Source: Spartinivicinus poritis (GTDB lineage: Bacteria; Pseudomonadota; Gammaproteobacteria; Pseudomonadales; Zooshikellaceae). Taken from it: a DNA stretch of 64,000 nt. The notes under the pieces were generated by a model. It saw only the letters and a program-made list of their open reading frames with translations. It did not search any database and was not told where the DNA came from. The position numbers and the translations under genes were made by a program. Below, in pieces: positions 63,638-64,000 of this stretch (its first letter is position 1; each line of letters opens with the position of its first letter). Location: contig NZ_JAPMOU010000012.1 in the NCBI RefSeq assembly GCF_028858535.1, positions 1 to 64,000 of the forward strand, in the 5' to 3' direction.

Positions 63638-64000
63638 AACAGGGAATTATCTATCGACCAAAGCTGAAATAAAACAATTGGGTTTGTTGGCGTTGCCCAT
63701 CATGTTTTCACGTTTTAGTTTTGTTGCTATCGGTTTTATCGGGATTGTGATGGCGGGTCAAATTAGTACGGTTGACCTGGCAGCAGTCGCCACCGGCAGT
63801 AATATTTTTGGTTTTTTAGTGCATATTTCAACGGGTGTCTTATCAGCGTTAACCCCGCAACTGGCGTTTTTTTTCGGCAAAAAACAATATGATCGTATGG
63901 CTATCAAAATGACCCAGGCGCTCTGGGTTGCTTTGGCTTTAGGGTTAGTTATGGCCTTTTGCTTTCAAAATATTGAGCCTCTACTGCAATGGTATGAGGT
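63627..64000 (+). CDS. MATE-family efflux transporter, N-terminal part (runs off the window)
   Basis: The first 124 codons of a membrane transporter, cut by the window edge. The ATG overlaps the end of the last synthase gene by 11 bases and has AAGGAAG about 9 nt upstream, so it is translationally coupled. The visible residues form hydrophobic helices (IMFSRFSFVAIGFIGIVMAGQI, then ATGSNIFGFLVHISTGVLSALTPQLAFFFGKKQ) typical of the NorM/MATE N-terminus, including the Q-x-FG-type loop. Such Na+ or H+ antiporters export cationic or amphipathic drugs. Coupling to the synthase makes product export or self-resistance likely. Confidence 0.85.
   Translation, partial: MLSRTGNYLSTKAEIKQLGLLALPIMFSRFSFVAIGFIGIVMAGQISTVDLAAVATGSNIFGFLVHISTGVLSALTPQLAFFFGKKQYDRMAIKMTQALWVALALGLVMAFCFQNIEPLLQWYE

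Noticed and set aside
1-64000. CRISPR arrays, tRNA or rRNA genes, prophage attachment sites
   Set aside because: No regularly spaced repeats, tRNA-like cloverleafs or rRNA segments were noticed while reading; the repeats seen are ACP duplications and short operator-like motifs.

Overview
The window is almost entirely one trans-acyltransferase (trans-AT) polyketide synthase / non-ribosomal peptide synthetase gene cluster. It runs from a PksD-like hydrolase at about 0.9 kb to a MATE exporter cut by the right edge. The moderate GC content, AT-rich intergenic DNA, ordinary Shine-Dalgarno sites, IS1-type remnant and trans-AT logic fit a Gram-negative bacterium. A marine gammaproteobacterium is my best guess, but the window holds no taxonomic marker gene.

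Layout. (1) 1-935: non-coding DNA with a decayed IS1-like element (164-642) and a promoter-like site. (2) 936-1910 (+): a PksD-type acyl hydrolase. (3) 2028-5177 (-): a large CHAT-like/STAND ATPase protein, and 5415-5858 (+) a GFA/CENP-V-fold zinc protein; neither has an obvious biosynthetic role. (4) 5861-14113 (-): one compact operon that reads, in transcription order, glycosyltransferase, trans-enoylreductase (PfaD type), donor ACP, decarboxylating KS (Cys to Ser), malonyl AT, HMG synthase, ECH1 and ECH2. This is the complete beta-branching cassette plus the trans-acting AT and ER. (5) 14114-15125: a long AT-rich divergent control region. (6) 15126-63637 (+): four giant synthase genes of 3182, 1961, 6295 and 4682 aa. 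(7) 63627 to the end (+): the start of a MATE transporter.

Assembly line read from motifs (| marks a protein boundary; KS0 means the HGTGT His is missing): A(Gly)-PCP; KS-FMO-ACP; KS0-DH(dead)-MT | ACP; KS-KR-ACP; KS | DH-ACP-KR; KS-KR-ACP; KS0-DH-ACP; KS-ACP-ACP-ER; KS-KR-ACP; KS | DH-ACP; KS-DH-KR-ACP; KS-ACP; KS0-ACP; C-A(Ser)-PCP-TE. There are 12 KS domains (3 KS0), 15 carrier domains in the line, and no AT in cis, so malonyl units must come from the discrete AT at 8636-9772.

Inference about the product. A glycine starter is probably N-oxygenated by the embedded flavin monooxygenase and then methylated, as proposed for O-methyloxime polyketides such as the lobatamides. It is extended up to nine times and gains a beta-branch at the tandem ACPs, where an unusual in-line PfaD-type ER may saturate it. 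The last steps give a beta-ketoacyl chain on a seryl-PCP, which could be released as a tetramic acid, lactone or free acid. The A-domain codes were read by hand as DILQLGMIWK (Gly) and DVWHFSLVDK (Ser). I do not recognise a characterised compound with this full architecture.
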